This document shows, piece by piece, positions 16,196-24,829 of a stretch of 25,068 bases of DNA. Positions within the stretch are counted from its first letter, which is position 1. The number at the start of each line of letters is the position of its first letter. This stretch comes from JAZDLC01 sp043802345 (GTDB taxonomy: Bacteria > Planctomycetota > B15-G4 > JADJEK01). A model generated the notes under the pieces. That model was not told the DNA's origin. It worked only from the letters and a program-made list of their open reading frames with translations, and searched no databases. A program made the position numbers and the translations under genes. The DNA is taken from contig JAZDLC010000014.1 of NCBI GenBank assembly GCA_043802345.1, positions 1-25,068 on the forward strand. The letters are read 5' to 3'.

Positions 16196-17104
16196 ATGAA
16201 CCTGCTCGACCGTCTCGTTGCCGTCTCGCTTCCCATCATTCCCAAGCCAGTCGTCGGCATCGTCTCTCGCCGGTACATCGCCGGTGAGCATCTCGCCGAC
16301 GCGGTCCAGGTGGTGCGCCAACTGAACGCCGAGGGCGCATCCGCCACTGTCGACGTCCTGGGGGAGGACATTCTCGAGCGCGAGCAGGCGAAGGCGACGG
16401 TGACCGGCAGCGAACAGGCGATCGAGGCGATCGTGGAGCACGGACTGGACTGCAATCTCTCCGTCAAGCCGACCGCGCTGGGACTGATGATCGACCGCTC
16501 CTTCTGCCGGGACAACCTGACCAGGATCCTGGAGAAGGCGGCCGGGCACGGCATGTTCGTGCGCATCGACATGGAGGACTCCAGCACGACCTCCGAGATC
16601 CTGGACCTGTATCGGGACATGCGGAAAACCCACGAGAACGTGGGTGTGGTGCTGCAGTCGTACCTTCGGAGGAGCCTCGGGGACGCGCGCTCGCTCTTGG
16701 GCGATGGCTCGCTCAAGGTCAGACTGTGCAAGGGGATCTACAGAGAACCGCCCCACGCGGCATTCCAGACCTTCGATGTCGTCCGGCGCTCGTACATCGG
16801 CCTGCTACAGTTGCTGCTTCGCTCCGGAGCGCTGGTCGGCATCGCCACCCATGACGAGTCCCTGCTGTACGAAGGGATCCGCCTCGTGGATGAGTTGCGG
16901 CTCACGGCGGAACAGTATGAATTTCAGATGCTGCTGGGAGTGATCCCCGAGATGCGCCGTCAGCTCATCAGCGAGGGGCACCGGGTGCGCGTCTACGTCC
17001 CCTACGGCAAGAACTGGTACGGCTATTCCATGCGGCGATTGCGGGAGAATCCGAAGGTGGCCGGCCACGTCATGCGCAACCTGCTTTCCGGAGGAGGTCA
17101 GTAG
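16196..17104 (+). CDS. Proline dehydrogenase (monofunctional, FAD-dependent)
   Basis: A 302-residue protein, the normal length of the single-domain enzyme that oxidises L-proline to pyrroline-5-carboxylate and passes electrons through FAD to quinones. The family motifs of the TIM barrel are all present: LSVKPT (88-93), VRIDMED (122-128), RLCKGIY (176-182), ATHDE (217-221), EFQMLLGV (242-249) and the proline-binding YVPYGKNWYGYSMRR (267-281) with its paired arginines. The start is supported by GGAA 7 bases upstream and by the usual short N-terminal helix. No pyrroline-5-carboxylate dehydrogenase gene is next to it, so the second step must be encoded elsewhere. The flanking genes belong to other processes, and it may be a single-gene unit. 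Confidence 0.95.
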   Translation: MNLLDRLVAVSLPIIPKPVVGIVSRRYIAGEHLADAVQVVRQLNAEGASATVDVLGEDILEREQAKATVTGSEQAIEAIVEHGLDCNLSVKPTALGLMIDRSFCRDNLTRILEKAAGHGMFVRIDMEDSSTTSEILDLYRDMRKTHENVGVVLQSYLRRSLGDARSLLGDGSLKVRLCKGIYREPPHAAFQTFDVVRRSYIGLLQLLLRSGALVGIATHDESLLYEGIRLVDELRLTAEQYEFQMLLGVIPEMRRQLISEGHRVRVYVPYGKNWYGYSMRRLRENPKVAGHVMRNLLSGGGQ

Positions 17105-17176
17105 TTCCTTCTCACCACAGTCGGGCCGGGCGGTTTGCCGATAGAATCATCCCCGTCAAAAGGAAGGATGCCCCGC

Positions 17177-19366
17177 ATGGTCCAGTCACCCGCCACCCTC
17201 CAGCCCGATCCGGTCGCCTTGCCCGAGAATCCCGGGTTCCAACCGAGCGGGCCCACGCGCGTGGCGCTGGTGGGGGCGGGTTACATCGCGGACATCCATC
17301 TGGAAGCGCTGGCCGGCCTCGATGATGTGAGGCTGGTGGCGGTTTGCGACCGCGACCCCGAGCGGGCGGAACGAGCGGCCCGGAAGTGCGGTGGAGTCCC
17401 GGCCGTGACCCGGCTGGAACAGCTGCAAGGCACCGGGGCCCAGGTAGTTCATCTGTGCACTCCTCCTGACACGCATGTTGACCTGACCCGCCGCCTGCTG
17501 GAAATGGGCCTGGGCGTGTTCGTGGAGAAGCCGCTGGCTCTCACCGAACGAGAGGCACACGAGCTGGCCGACTTCGCGGAGGCGCGCCGGCTGCCGCTGG
17601 CGGTCAACCACAACAACGTCTTCCATCCCGCCTTCAGGCGCCTGGCCCGCAAGGTCCGGGCCGGAGAGATCGGACGGCTCGAGCATGTGCAGGTGACGCT
17701 GGCAGTCCCGCTGCGCCAGCTCGACGCGCAGGACTTCACCCACTGGATGTTCCAGGCGCCCCGCAACATCGTTTTCGAGCAGGCGACCCACCCACTGAGC
17801 CAGATTCACCACCTGCTCGGACCCGCACACGAAGTCAGCGTCACCTACCTCGGATCGACGGAGCTGAATCCCGGACAGGTCTTCCACCACCGCTGGTCAG
17901 TGGCCGCCAGGGCGGAGCGGGGAACGGCGGAGCTGTACATGTCGTTTGGCGGCCCGTTCACGCGCTCCACGCTCCAGGTGCTGGGCTCGGACGGCTCGCT
18001 CGAGGCCGACCTGTTTCACGACAACCTCTCCGGTGAGGAGAAGACCCTCTACCTCGACTTCTGGAACTCATTCCTGGCGGGGCACAACCGGGGAGGCCAG
18101 TTGCGGCGGGATGCCCGCCGTTCGCTGCTGCGCTGGATCAGCTCCACGCTCGGAATGCGCCCGAGAAGCGACACCTTCTTCCTCGGCATGCGGGATTCGA
18201 TTCGGGCTTTCCACGAAAGCCTGAGGGACGGAAGCCACTTCCATGGCTGCGCGGAGAATGCGGTTCAGGTGGCGGCCTGGTGCGACCAGGTCGCGGGCGA
18301 CCTGAAGGGTGTGGGGCTGGCCCCGGTGAAGTTGCCCCCTCTCGCCCTCGCCCGCAAGGGAGAGGTCGTGGTTCTGGGAGCCACCGGTTTCATCGGCCGC
18401 CAGGTGATCCGCATCCTCACGGAGCGTGGCATCCCCGCCACGGCGGTGGTCAGAAGGCTCCACACGCTTCCGCCGGAGATCACGGCGCCGGCGCAGGACG
18501 GAAAGCTGCGGGTCGTCCAGGCTTCGCTGGAGAAGCCCGAGCAACTGCAGAAGGCGTGCGCGGGCGCCGCGGCCGTCATCCATCTGGCGACCGGCGGCGG
18601 CGACACCTGGGAACAGGTGGAGCGGGCCATGGTGGGCGGCTCGGTGAAGGTCGCCGAGGTCTGCGCGGAACAGAACATCAAGCGGTTCGTCTATGTCTCG
18701 TCGATCGCCGCCCTGTACACCGGCGCGGATTGCGGCTCCAGCATCATCGAGGATTCGCTCGAGACCGACCCCCGCCCGGATCAGCGGCCGGTCTACGCCC
18801 GGGGCAAGATGGCCGCGGAAAGGGCGCTGCTCGAGTTCCAGGAATCGCACGACATCGGCCTGGTGATCATCCGTCCAGGCGTGGTGCTGGGGGCCGGAAC
18901 GCCGATGCAGCACAGCGGCCTGGGTCTCTGGGCCCGGGACAATCACTGCGTCGGCTGGGGCGATGGGGAGCATCCCCTGCCAGTGGTGCTGGTCGACGAC
19001 GTGGCCGAGGCCCTGGTGCGGGCAGCGCTCCACAGGGGCCCCGAGCTGACCGGCAAGGCGATGAACCTCTGCGCGAGCGTCCCGCTCTCCGCCAGGAAGA
19101 TCGTCGAGGAGCTTCAGCAGAGCACCGGCCGCAGGATCGTCTTCCACCCGCGGCCCCTGGCCTTGAGCCAGGCGATGGAAATCGGGAAGTGGCTCGTGAA
19201 GAAGGCAGGCCGGCGCAAGGGAGCCAGCTTCCCGCCCTACCGGGACCTGAAGGCCAGGTCGCTCCGGCCGGGATACTCCTGCGACATTGCCCGCGAGGTG
19301 CTGGGTTGGCAGCCGGTCGAGGATCCCGAGGTATTCCTGGATCGCGCCGTTCGGATCCATGGTTGA
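17177..19366 (+). CDS. Fused Gfo/Idh/MocA oxidoreductase and extended SDR epimerase/dehydratase
   Basis: A 729-residue bifunctional protein. Residues 27-385 are a Gfo/Idh/MocA NAD(P)-dependent sugar oxidoreductase: VALVGAGYIA with G33-x-G35, the EKP catalytic motif at 117-119, NHNNVFHPAF (144-153) and His205 in the THPLSQIHHLLG helix. Residues 396-729 are an extended short-chain dehydrogenase of the epimerase/dehydratase type: GATGFIG (401-407), FVYVSSIAALY (504-514), the catalytic Tyr540-x3-Lys544 pair and IIRPGVVLGAG. Two successive steps on one sugar nucleotide or glycoside would be channelled. ATG 17177 has AGGAAGG 9 bases upstream. The ATG at 17168 is too close to that site, and the TTG at 17135 has no site. 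The stop overlaps the next glycosyltransferase gene by 8 bases, pointing to polysaccharide synthesis. The substrate is not known. Confidence 0.92.
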   Translation: MVQSPATLQPDPVALPENPGFQPSGPTRVALVGAGYIADIHLEALAGLDDVRLVAVCDRDPERAERAARKCGGVPAVTRLEQLQGTGAQVVHLCTPPDTHVDLTRRLLEMGLGVFVEKPLALTEREAHELADFAEARRLPLAVNHNNVFHPAFRRLARKVRAGEIGRLEHVQVTLAVPLRQLDAQDFTHWMFQAPRNIVFEQATHPLSQIHHLLGPAHEVSVTYLGSTELNPGQVFHHRWSVAARAERGTAELYMSFGGPFTRSTLQVLGSDGSLEADLFHDNLSGEEKTLYLDFWNSFLAGHNRGGQLRRDARRSLLRWISSTLGMRPRSDTFFLGMRDSIRAFHESLRDGSHFHGCAENAVQVAAWCDQVAGDLKGVGLAPVKLPPLALARKGEVVVLGATGFIGRQVIRILTERGIPATAVVRRLHTLPPEITAPAQDGKLRVVQASLEKPEQLQKACAGAAAVIHLATGGGDTWEQVERAMVGGSVKVAEVCAEQNIKRFVYVSSIAALYTGADCGSSIIEDSLETDPRPDQRPVYARGKMAAERALLEFQESHDIGLVIIRPGVVLGAGTPMQHSGLGLWARDNHCVGWGDGEHPLPVVLVDDVAEALVRAALHRGPELTGKAMNLCASVPLSARKIVEELQQSTGRRIVFHPRPLALSQAMEIGKWLVKKAGRRKGASFPPYRDLKARSLRPGYSCDIAREVLGWQPVEDPEVFLDRAVRIHG

Positions 19367-20519
19367 CCCGGCCGATCCGCCCGCCACCCACCTGCTGCAC
19401 GTCTTCGCCACCTTCGTCGCCGCCGGGCCCCAGATCCGGACCGTCGCACTGATCCGCCGTTTCGGGAACCGGTTCCGCCATACCATCATGCCGATGGACG
19501 GGCAGAGCGATGCGGCGCGCCTGCTGCCGCCCGACGTGGACGTCCGGATCGAGAATCCGCCGGCGGCGACCGGTCCACTCAGACGACCGCTGCTGATGCG
19601 CCGCCGGATCCAGGAGCGCGCGCCCGATCTGCTGCTCACCTACAATTGGGGGAGCTTCGACGCCGTTCTCGCGGCCCGCACGCTGAGCGGGCTCGCGCAT
19701 GTCCATCACGAGGACGGCTTCAACATCGACGAGGCGCACGCCCAGAAGCGCCGGCGGATTCTGCTGCGCCGGCTCGCTCTCTCCCGGACCCGGATGACCG
19801 TCGTCTGCTCGAGACGGCTGGAAGAGATCGCCCGCCAGTCCTGGAAGATCCCCGATCACCGCCTCCGGAGAATCGAGAACGGCATCCACACCGATCGTTT
19901 CGGACCCGGCCCGGGACTCGAGGAGCGCCGCCGGCTCGGTCTGCCGGAGGACGGCCTGGTGGTCGGGACGGTGGGCCACCTGCGGCCGGTCAAGAACTTC
20001 CACCGGCTCCTTGAAGCCTGCGCCCGCATCGACCCGGGCCGCGCGGGAAACCGGCCGGTCCACCTGCTCCTGGTCGGAGACGGCCCCGAGAGGGCCTCGC
20101 TGGAAGCGCTCGCGAGGGACCGGCGCCCCCCCGGCGGACAGGTCGTCTTCGCCGGCCACCAGGAGTCGCTGCCCGACCTGTACCGCGCGATGGATGTCTT
20201 CGCCCTGAGCTCCGATTCGGAACAGCACCCGGTGGCCCTGCTGGAGGCGATGTGTTCGGGCCTGCCGGCGGCCGCCACCGATGTGGGGGATGTGCGCCCC
20301 ATCCTCCCGGAAGCGCAGCACCGCTTCCTGGTCAAGGCGGAGGCGGGGGATGCGGAATCGGCGCTGGCAAGGTGCCTGGAAGAGCTCCTCTCGGGCGAGG
20401 CCCTGCGCGCCGAACTCGGACAGCAGAATCGCCAACGTGTTCTCGATCGTTTCAGTTTCAGTAGCATGTTCGAGGCATACTGTGAAACCTACGAAGCGGC
20501 CCTGACCGGAGAACATTGA
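19359..20519 (+). CDS. GT4-type glycosyltransferase
   Basis: A 386-residue GT4 glycosyltransferase. The acceptor half begins HLLHVFATFVAAGPQIRTVAL, where AGPQ sits at the usual GG-x-x loop. HHEDGFNIDE (116-125) and RRIENGIHTDRF (170-181) follow the GT4 pattern. GHLRPVKN (206-213), LLVGDGPERASLEALA and the E-x7-E pair Glu288/Glu296 in SEQHPVALLEAM form the nucleotide-sugar site. ATG 19359 was chosen because it overlaps the previous stop (ATGGTTGA), giving tight coupling, and only non-protein-like sequence precedes it. It probably acts on the product of the fused oxidoreductase/epimerase. It is distinct from the three minus-strand enzymes in its donor-site sequence. Confidence 0.92.
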   Translation: MVDPADPPATHLLHVFATFVAAGPQIRTVALIRRFGNRFRHTIMPMDGQSDAARLLPPDVDVRIENPPAATGPLRRPLLMRRRIQERAPDLLLTYNWGSFDAVLAARTLSGLAHVHHEDGFNIDEAHAQKRRRILLRRLALSRTRMTVVCSRRLEEIARQSWKIPDHRLRRIENGIHTDRFGPGPGLEERRRLGLPEDGLVVGTVGHLRPVKNFHRLLEACARIDPGRAGNRPVHLLLVGDGPERASLEALARDRRPPGGQVVFAGHQESLPDLYRAMDVFALSSDSEQHPVALLEAMCSGLPAAATDVGDVRPILPEAQHRFLVKAEAGDAESALARCLEELLSGEALRAELGQQNRQRVLDRFSFSSMFEAYCETYEAALTGEH

Positions 20520-20522
20520 ATC

Positions 20523-23501
20523 ATGTCGGCGAACGTGCGGGACCTGCCGGTCCCGGAATACACGGATCCCCTGCAGCAGTTTCGGGAGCTGATGCCGCAT
20601 CGCATCCGCAGGGTCCTGCTGGTCGGCAGCCGGTACGACTTCTTCCTGCTCTGGGAAGACGGCCACCACGGCCAGCTCCCGTTGACCGAGGCGCTGCACG
20701 TCCAGCTCACCAACACCAGCTGGATAACGCCCGTCTCCACCCGGGAGCAGGCGCTCACCGCCTGCCGGGAGCAGAAGTTCGACCTCGTCGTGGTCACCCC
20801 GCACATCCGGGACATCGGCCCCGTGGAAATGGGCCTGGAACTACTCGAGGAACACCCGGACCTCGCGATCGTGCCGATCGTGTTCGACGACCCGGAGTTG
20901 ATCGAACTGAGGCAGTCCCCCGAGATCAGCCGGTTCGAGCGACCGTATCTCTGGCAGGGCGACTTCCGGCTGCTGCTCGGCATCGTCGAGTCGATCGAGG
21001 ATCGGCGCAACGTGGCGCCCGACACCGAGAGCGCCGGCGTCAGCGTGATCATCCTCATCGAGGACAGCGTCCATTACTACTCCTCCTACCTTCCGGTAAT
21101 CTACGCCGCGCTCACGCGGCAGTCCCAGAGAGTCATCTCGGAGGGCGTGAACATCCACCACAAGCTCATGCGGCTGCGGGCCCGGCCGAAGATCATCCAC
21201 TGCATCTCGTACGAGGAGGCCGAGGACTGCCTGAGGCGGTACCGGAAGTGCCTGCTGGGGGTCATCTCCGACATCAATTTCCCGCGCGGCGGTGAGAACG
21301 ACAGGAACGCGGGTCTGGACTTCGCCAGGATGGTCCGCGAGACCATTCCCGACCTGCCGGTACTGCTCCAGACAAACGATCCGGGGCTGAAGGCCAGGGC
21401 GGAGGAACTGGAGGCTTCGGTCCTGCTGAAGGGGTCGCCCACCTTGATGGAGGAGGTGGGCCACTTCATGCGCGATCGCTTCGGCTTCGGCAACTTCGTC
21501 TTTCGCACCAGGGAAGGGAAGATGGTCGGCGAGGCGTCCGACCTGCGCGGGCTGGAGAGCCTGCTGCTGGAAGCTGCCGACGAGGTGGTGCTGTACCACG
21601 CCGAGCGAAACCACTTCTCCACCTGGCTCAAGGCCAGAACCGAGTTCGGACTGGCGGAGGCCCTCAAGAAGGCCAGCACCTCCGACTTCGATTCCACGGA
21701 GCTGGTGCGCTCCTATCTGGTGGGGTCGATCCGGGATCACCGGCGGGGACGGCAGGGCGGCTACATCGCGTACTTCAACCCGCTTGAATTCAACCCGATC
21801 ATGAGCTTCGCCCGGATCGGCAACGGCTCCCTGGGAGGCAAGGCGCGCGGGCTCGGGTTCGTGCGCTCGCTGCTGCGCGACTTCCATCTGCGCAAGCCGT
21901 TCCCGTCCACCGCCATCTTCGTTCCCTCGGCGCTGGTCCTGGCCACGGACGTCTTCGACCGGTTCATGGAAGAGAACGAGTTGCTCGATTTTGCCCTCGG
22001 AGACCGGGAGGACGAGGCGATCGAACGGCGCTTCGTTGAAGCTCACCTTCCGGAAGACGTGTTCCAGAGCCTTCTGGAGTTCATCGACATCGTCAGGTTT
22101 CCGCTGGCGGTGAGGTCTTCCAGCCTGCTGGAGGACTCCCAGAACTTCTCCCTCACGGGCGTCTACCGCACCTACATGGTCGCCAACAGCCATCCGGACC
22201 GGCAGGTTCGCGTCAAGGAGCTGGTGAACGCCATCAAGAGAGTCTACGCATCCACCTTCCACCGGTGCGTGAAGGACTGCTTCCTCGGCTCCCACTATCG
22301 CCTCGAGGAAGAGAAGATGGCCGTCATCATCCAGAGGGTGGTCGGTTCCCGCCACGAATCCCGCTTCTACCCCGACTTCTCCGGCACCGCCCGCTCCTAC
22401 AACTTCTACCCGGTGGCGCCGATGAAGGCCGCCGACGGGATTGCCCGCGTTGCGCTGGGCCTCGGGGAGGCGGTCGTTGAGGGGGGCAAGGCTCTCAGCT
22501 TCAGCCCCCGTTACCCCGAGAAACCGATCGGGTTCACGACCCTTGATCAGATTCTCGAGAACTCCCAGACCGAGTTCTACGCCCTTGAACTGGAGGAGCC
22601 GGACAGCCATCCCGACCCCTCGCTGGAGCCGCACCTCACCAAGTACGGTCTGGAGATCGCGAAGAAGGATGGCAAGCTGCGCCTGATCGGATCGACCTAC
22701 TCGCCGGACAACCGCGTGGTCTACGACGGAGTGGCCAGGCCGGGCGTGCCGATCGTCAGCTTTTCCTCGGTCTTGAAGCGCAGGATGTTCCCCCTGGCCC
22801 CGATTTTGCAGACGCTGATGCAGATCAGTGCCGAGGCCATGAACATGCCGGTCGAGATCGAGTTCGCGGTCAACCTCGAGGTGCCGGAAGGCAACAGGTT
22901 TGAATTCGCGTTTCTGCAGCTCAGACCATTCGCCCTGGGGTCGGGCACGGAAGAGGTCGATCTGAGTCAGGCAAACCTGGATCTCGCGATCTGTTCCAGC
23001 AAGATGGTGCTCGGCAACGGCACCGTCGATGATATCCGGGATATCATCGTGGTCGACCGCGCGAGGTTCGACCGTTCCCGGAGCGTTGAGGTGGCCCAGC
23101 AGGTCGCGAACTTCAACGGCACGATGCTGAAGGAGAAAACCCCCTATCTGCTGATCGGAGTGGGCCGCTGGGGCTCCGCCGACCCCTGGCTCGGAATCCC
23201 GGTCATCTGGCCTCAGATCAGCGGCGCGAGGGTCATCATCGAGGCCGACTTCCGTGACATGCACACCATGCCTTCTCAGGGCTCCCACTTCTTCCAGAAC
23301 ATCACCTCATCCGGAGTCGGGTACTTCACCGTCGGGGGCGCCGAGGAGGTCGGGGAGCTCGATTGGGACTGGCTGGCGGCGCAACCGGAAGAGCGGCAGA
23401 TGGAGTTCGTGCGGCACGTCCGGCTCGACCGGCCGCTGCAGATCCTGATGGACGGGCACACCGGCCGCGGCCTGGTGTTGCGCGCGAAGGAGGAGGAGTA
23501 G
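20523..23501 (+). CDS. REC-like domains fused to a PEP-synthase-type ATP-binding (PPDK_N) module
   Basis: A 992-residue protein. Residues about 28-160 look like a degenerate receiver (Thr92 where the phospho-acceptor Asp is expected). Residues about 173-320 look like a complete receiver: Glu180-Asp181, Asp250 in ISDINFP, Thr284 and Lys303. Residues 425-803 match the nucleotide-binding module of PEP synthase/PPDK: LGGKARGLGFV (437-447), LAVRSSSLLEDS with Arg531 (528-539), IIQRVVGSR (602-610), ALGLGEAVVEGGKA and the closing FLQLRP (797-802). The phosphohistidine swivel and PEP/pyruvate barrel are absent; instead a distinct C-terminal part (about 815-992) has GVGRWGSADPWLG and MPSQGSHFFQN. Catalysis of the full PEP synthase reaction is therefore unlikely. 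ATP-dependent phosphoryl transfer or ligand sensing under receiver control is an inference. It starts 3 bases after the glycosyltransferase stop, with GGAG 11 bases upstream. Confidence 0.88.
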   Translation: MSANVRDLPVPEYTDPLQQFRELMPHRIRRVLLVGSRYDFFLLWEDGHHGQLPLTEALHVQLTNTSWITPVSTREQALTACREQKFDLVVVTPHIRDIGPVEMGLELLEEHPDLAIVPIVFDDPELIELRQSPEISRFERPYLWQGDFRLLLGIVESIEDRRNVAPDTESAGVSVIILIEDSVHYYSSYLPVIYAALTRQSQRVISEGVNIHHKLMRLRARPKIIHCISYEEAEDCLRRYRKCLLGVISDINFPRGGENDRNAGLDFARMVRETIPDLPVLLQTNDPGLKARAEELEASVLLKGSPTLMEEVGHFMRDRFGFGNFVFRTREGKMVGEASDLRGLESLLLEAADEVVLYHAERNHFSTWLKARTEFGLAEALKKASTSDFDSTELVRSYLVGSIRDHRRGRQGGYIAYFNPLEFNPIMSFARIGNGSLGGKARGLGFVRSLLRDFHLRKPFPSTAIFVPSALVLATDVFDRFMEENELLDFALGDREDEAIERRFVEAHLPEDVFQSLLEFIDIVRFPLAVRSSSLLEDSQNFSLTGVYRTYMVANSHPDRQVRVKELVNAIKRVYASTFHRCVKDCFLGSHYRLEEEKMAVIIQRVVGSRHESRFYPDFSGTARSYNFYPVAPMKAADGIARVALGLGEAVVEGGKALSFSPRYPEKPIGFTTLDQILENSQTEFYALELEEPDSHPDPSLEPHLTKYGLEIAKKDGKLRLIGSTYSPDNRVVYDGVARPGVPIVSFSSVLKRRMFPLAPILQTLMQISAEAMNMPVEIEFAVNLEVPEGNRFEFAFLQLRPFALGSGTEEVDLSQANLDLAICSSKMVLGNGTVDDIRDIIVVDRARFDRSRSVEVAQQVANFNGTMLKEKTPYLLIGVGRWGSADPWLGIPVIWPQISGARVIIEADFRDMHTMPSQGSHFFQNITSSGVGYFTVGGAEEVGELDWDWLAAQPEERQMEFVRHVRLDRPLQILMDGHTGRGLVLRAKEEE

Positions 23502-23961
23502 TCGGGGTTCGGGGAGGGACCATCGAGTACGCGTACGAGCACGAGGTCGACTGCACCTCACAGGCCGGCGACCGCGACCTGCTCCTCGCATCCCAAGGAG
23601 GGACCACCTCATTGCATCCATCGGTCCATGAGATCGGACTGGTCGATGCAACGTCCAGGCCAAGGGATCGCCACGCTCCGCCTGGCTCCAAGAGGGCCCG
23701 CTCCGCGCGGCTCGCTCCCTTGTGCCGGGTCACATCGACCGCAGCCGTCCGGCATGCCCGCGAGAGTCGGCACACGCCCTGGACAGCGCCCAAGGCCTGT
23801 TCCGTGGCCGACCACCTTCCCCCCCAGCAGGACACTCCCCGTTCGTCACGCCCGGAGCGCACACGTCCAAGGCCAGGTCCCGGCCCGCCCAGGAAGCGCG
23901 CCCGAGAGCCACCCACAACCCCCACCCCAACCCTGGACGCAGGCCGCTGCAGAGCTGCCCG
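23502..23961. other. Gene-free stretch between convergent genes
   Basis: About 460 bases between the stop of the 992-residue protein gene and the stop of the thioesterase gene. All frames are open only because the DNA is GC-rich; their translations are Arg/Pro/Ala/Ser-rich with no domain. The part near 23880-23940 is strongly C-rich on the plus strand. No terminator hairpin with a T-tract, repeat family or RNA gene was recognised. It could be decayed sequence. Confidence 0.6.
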
Positions 23962-24414
23962 TCACCCGCAATACCCCGGAACCTCCCGCAGCAGAGTCCT
24001 CCCGCGGACGAACATCCCGGTTCCGCGCCCGACCTCACGCCCCCTCGAATCATACGCGATCGCCTCGGCGATGAACTGGGTCCTCGTCCGGCTGACGAGC
24101 CTCCCGACCGCGCGCAGGGTTCCCGAGGAAATCGGGCGAATCAGATAGGTGGTGAAGGAAGTGGTCAGGACGAACACCCTCTTCTCGCGGGAATTCGCGG
24201 CGAAGAACGCCGCGTCATCGAGCATCTTGAAGACGACCGAGCCGTGAACCGCCCCGGCGGCGTGAAACAGCTTCTCCGACACCTCGATCTCGAGCGTCGT
24301 CTCCGACTCCGACACGTCGATCGTCGGGCGGTAGAAGGCGTTGATCGGAGCCGCCCGGTACATGCTCTCGAGGGCGGCGAAGTGAGGATCCTTGGGTTTT
24401 GGGACCTTCTCCAT
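23962..24414 (-). CDS. PaaI/DUF4442-like hotdog-fold thioesterase
   Basis: A 150-residue single-domain hotdog protein, a typical length for acyl-CoA thioesterases of the PaaI or DUF4442 type. The central helix motif GAVHGSVVFKMLDDAAFFAA (54-73) carries His57-Gly58 and Asp66/Asp67, matching HGG-x-x-x-x-LxD of PaaI-like enzymes. The following strands VLTTSFTTYLIRPISSGTLRAVGRLV and the closing GREVGRGTGMFV fit the fold. It likely hydrolyses an acyl- or aryl-CoA; the substrate is not readable. ATG 24414 was preferred because AGGAGG lies just upstream. An in-frame ATG seven codons earlier (24435) has no such site. It follows the EncFtn gene by 37 bases on the same strand and is probably cotranscribed with it. 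Confidence 0.88.
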   Translation of the reverse strand: MEKVPKPKDPHFAALESMYRAAPINAFYRPTIDVSESETTLEIEVSEKLFHAAGAVHGSVVFKMLDDAAFFAANSREKRVFVLTTSFTTYLIRPISSGTLRAVGRLVSRTRTQFIAEAIAYDSRGREVGRGTGMFVRGRTLLREVPGYCG

Positions 24415-24451
24415 CTGCCTCCTCGCCGCCGCCATCTCAGGCGGCGGGCCG

Positions 24452-24757
24452 CTACCCCTTGTGCTTCGACTCCAGCAGTGCGATCGGCTTGTCCGTGAAC
24501 AGGTAGTCCTTGAGTTCCTTCGAGAAGGTCGCGTCTGTGCGCCGGATCCACTCGAGCAGCATCGCAGCATGCTCCTTCTCTTCGTCCCGGTTGTGGACGA
24601 GGATCGCCTTGAGGTGCTTGTCCTTGCACGCGTCGGCTCTCTGGTTGTACCAGTCCACGGCCTCGAGCTCTTCCATCAGCGATTTGATCGCCCGATGCAT
24701 GTCGCGGGTTGCGACCTTGAGATCAGAGACCTCCTCGTGAAACCCTGCGTTCGCCAT
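24452..24757 (-). CDS. Encapsulated ferritin-like protein (EncFtn family), without visible cargo tag
   Basis: A 101-residue, two-helix protein strongly matching encapsulated ferritins, which form ring-shaped decamers with ferroxidase sites at subunit interfaces and normally sit inside encapsulin shells. Helix 1 has MHRAIKSLMEELEAVDWYNQR (20-40) and helix 2 has HNRDEEKEHAAMLLEWIRR (55-73). By alignment to the Rhodospirillum rubrum protein recalled from memory, Glu30, Glu60 and His63 are the iron ligands, Glu29/Glu32 the entry site and Trp36 the neighbouring residue; all are conserved. The chain stops soon after DYLFTDKPIALLE (84-96), with tail SKHKG. The longer tail carrying an LTVGSLR-type shell-targeting peptide is missing. 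ATG 24757 has GGAG 5 bases upstream; an ATG five codons earlier is in frame but less well placed. No shell gene is downstream; a thioesterase gene follows instead. Confidence 0.94.
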   Translation of the reverse strand: MANAGFHEEVSDLKVATRDMHRAIKSLMEELEAVDWYNQRADACKDKHLKAILVHNRDEEKEHAAMLLEWIRRTDATFSKELKDYLFTDKPIALLESKHKG

Positions 24758-24829
24758 TGCCTCTCCAATCACCTGGCGCCTTGCGCCACTTCAGTCTCTC
24801 TTGACAGTCCCTTGCAGACGGTCGACCGG

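Noticed and set aside
18867..20804. 645-codon open frame on the minus strand across the glycosyltransferase gene
   Set aside because: It crosses three genuine plus-strand genes and has no motif; codon bias alone keeps it open.
20841..23288. 815-codon open frame on the minus strand opposite the REC/PEP-synthase-like gene
   Set aside because: It is a shadow of a long GC-rich gene. The translation is rich in Arg, His, Gln and Asp with no domain pattern, whereas the plus strand encodes clear motifs.
23326..23925. Possible small genes between 23502 and 23961
   Set aside because: All frames give Arg/Pro/Ser-rich translations without ribosome binding sites, hydrophobic patterning or recognisable domains.
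24801..24829. Plus-strand TTGACA at 24801-24806
   Set aside because: No acceptable -10 box lies 16-19 bases downstream, and it points into the rest of the spacer without a nearby start.
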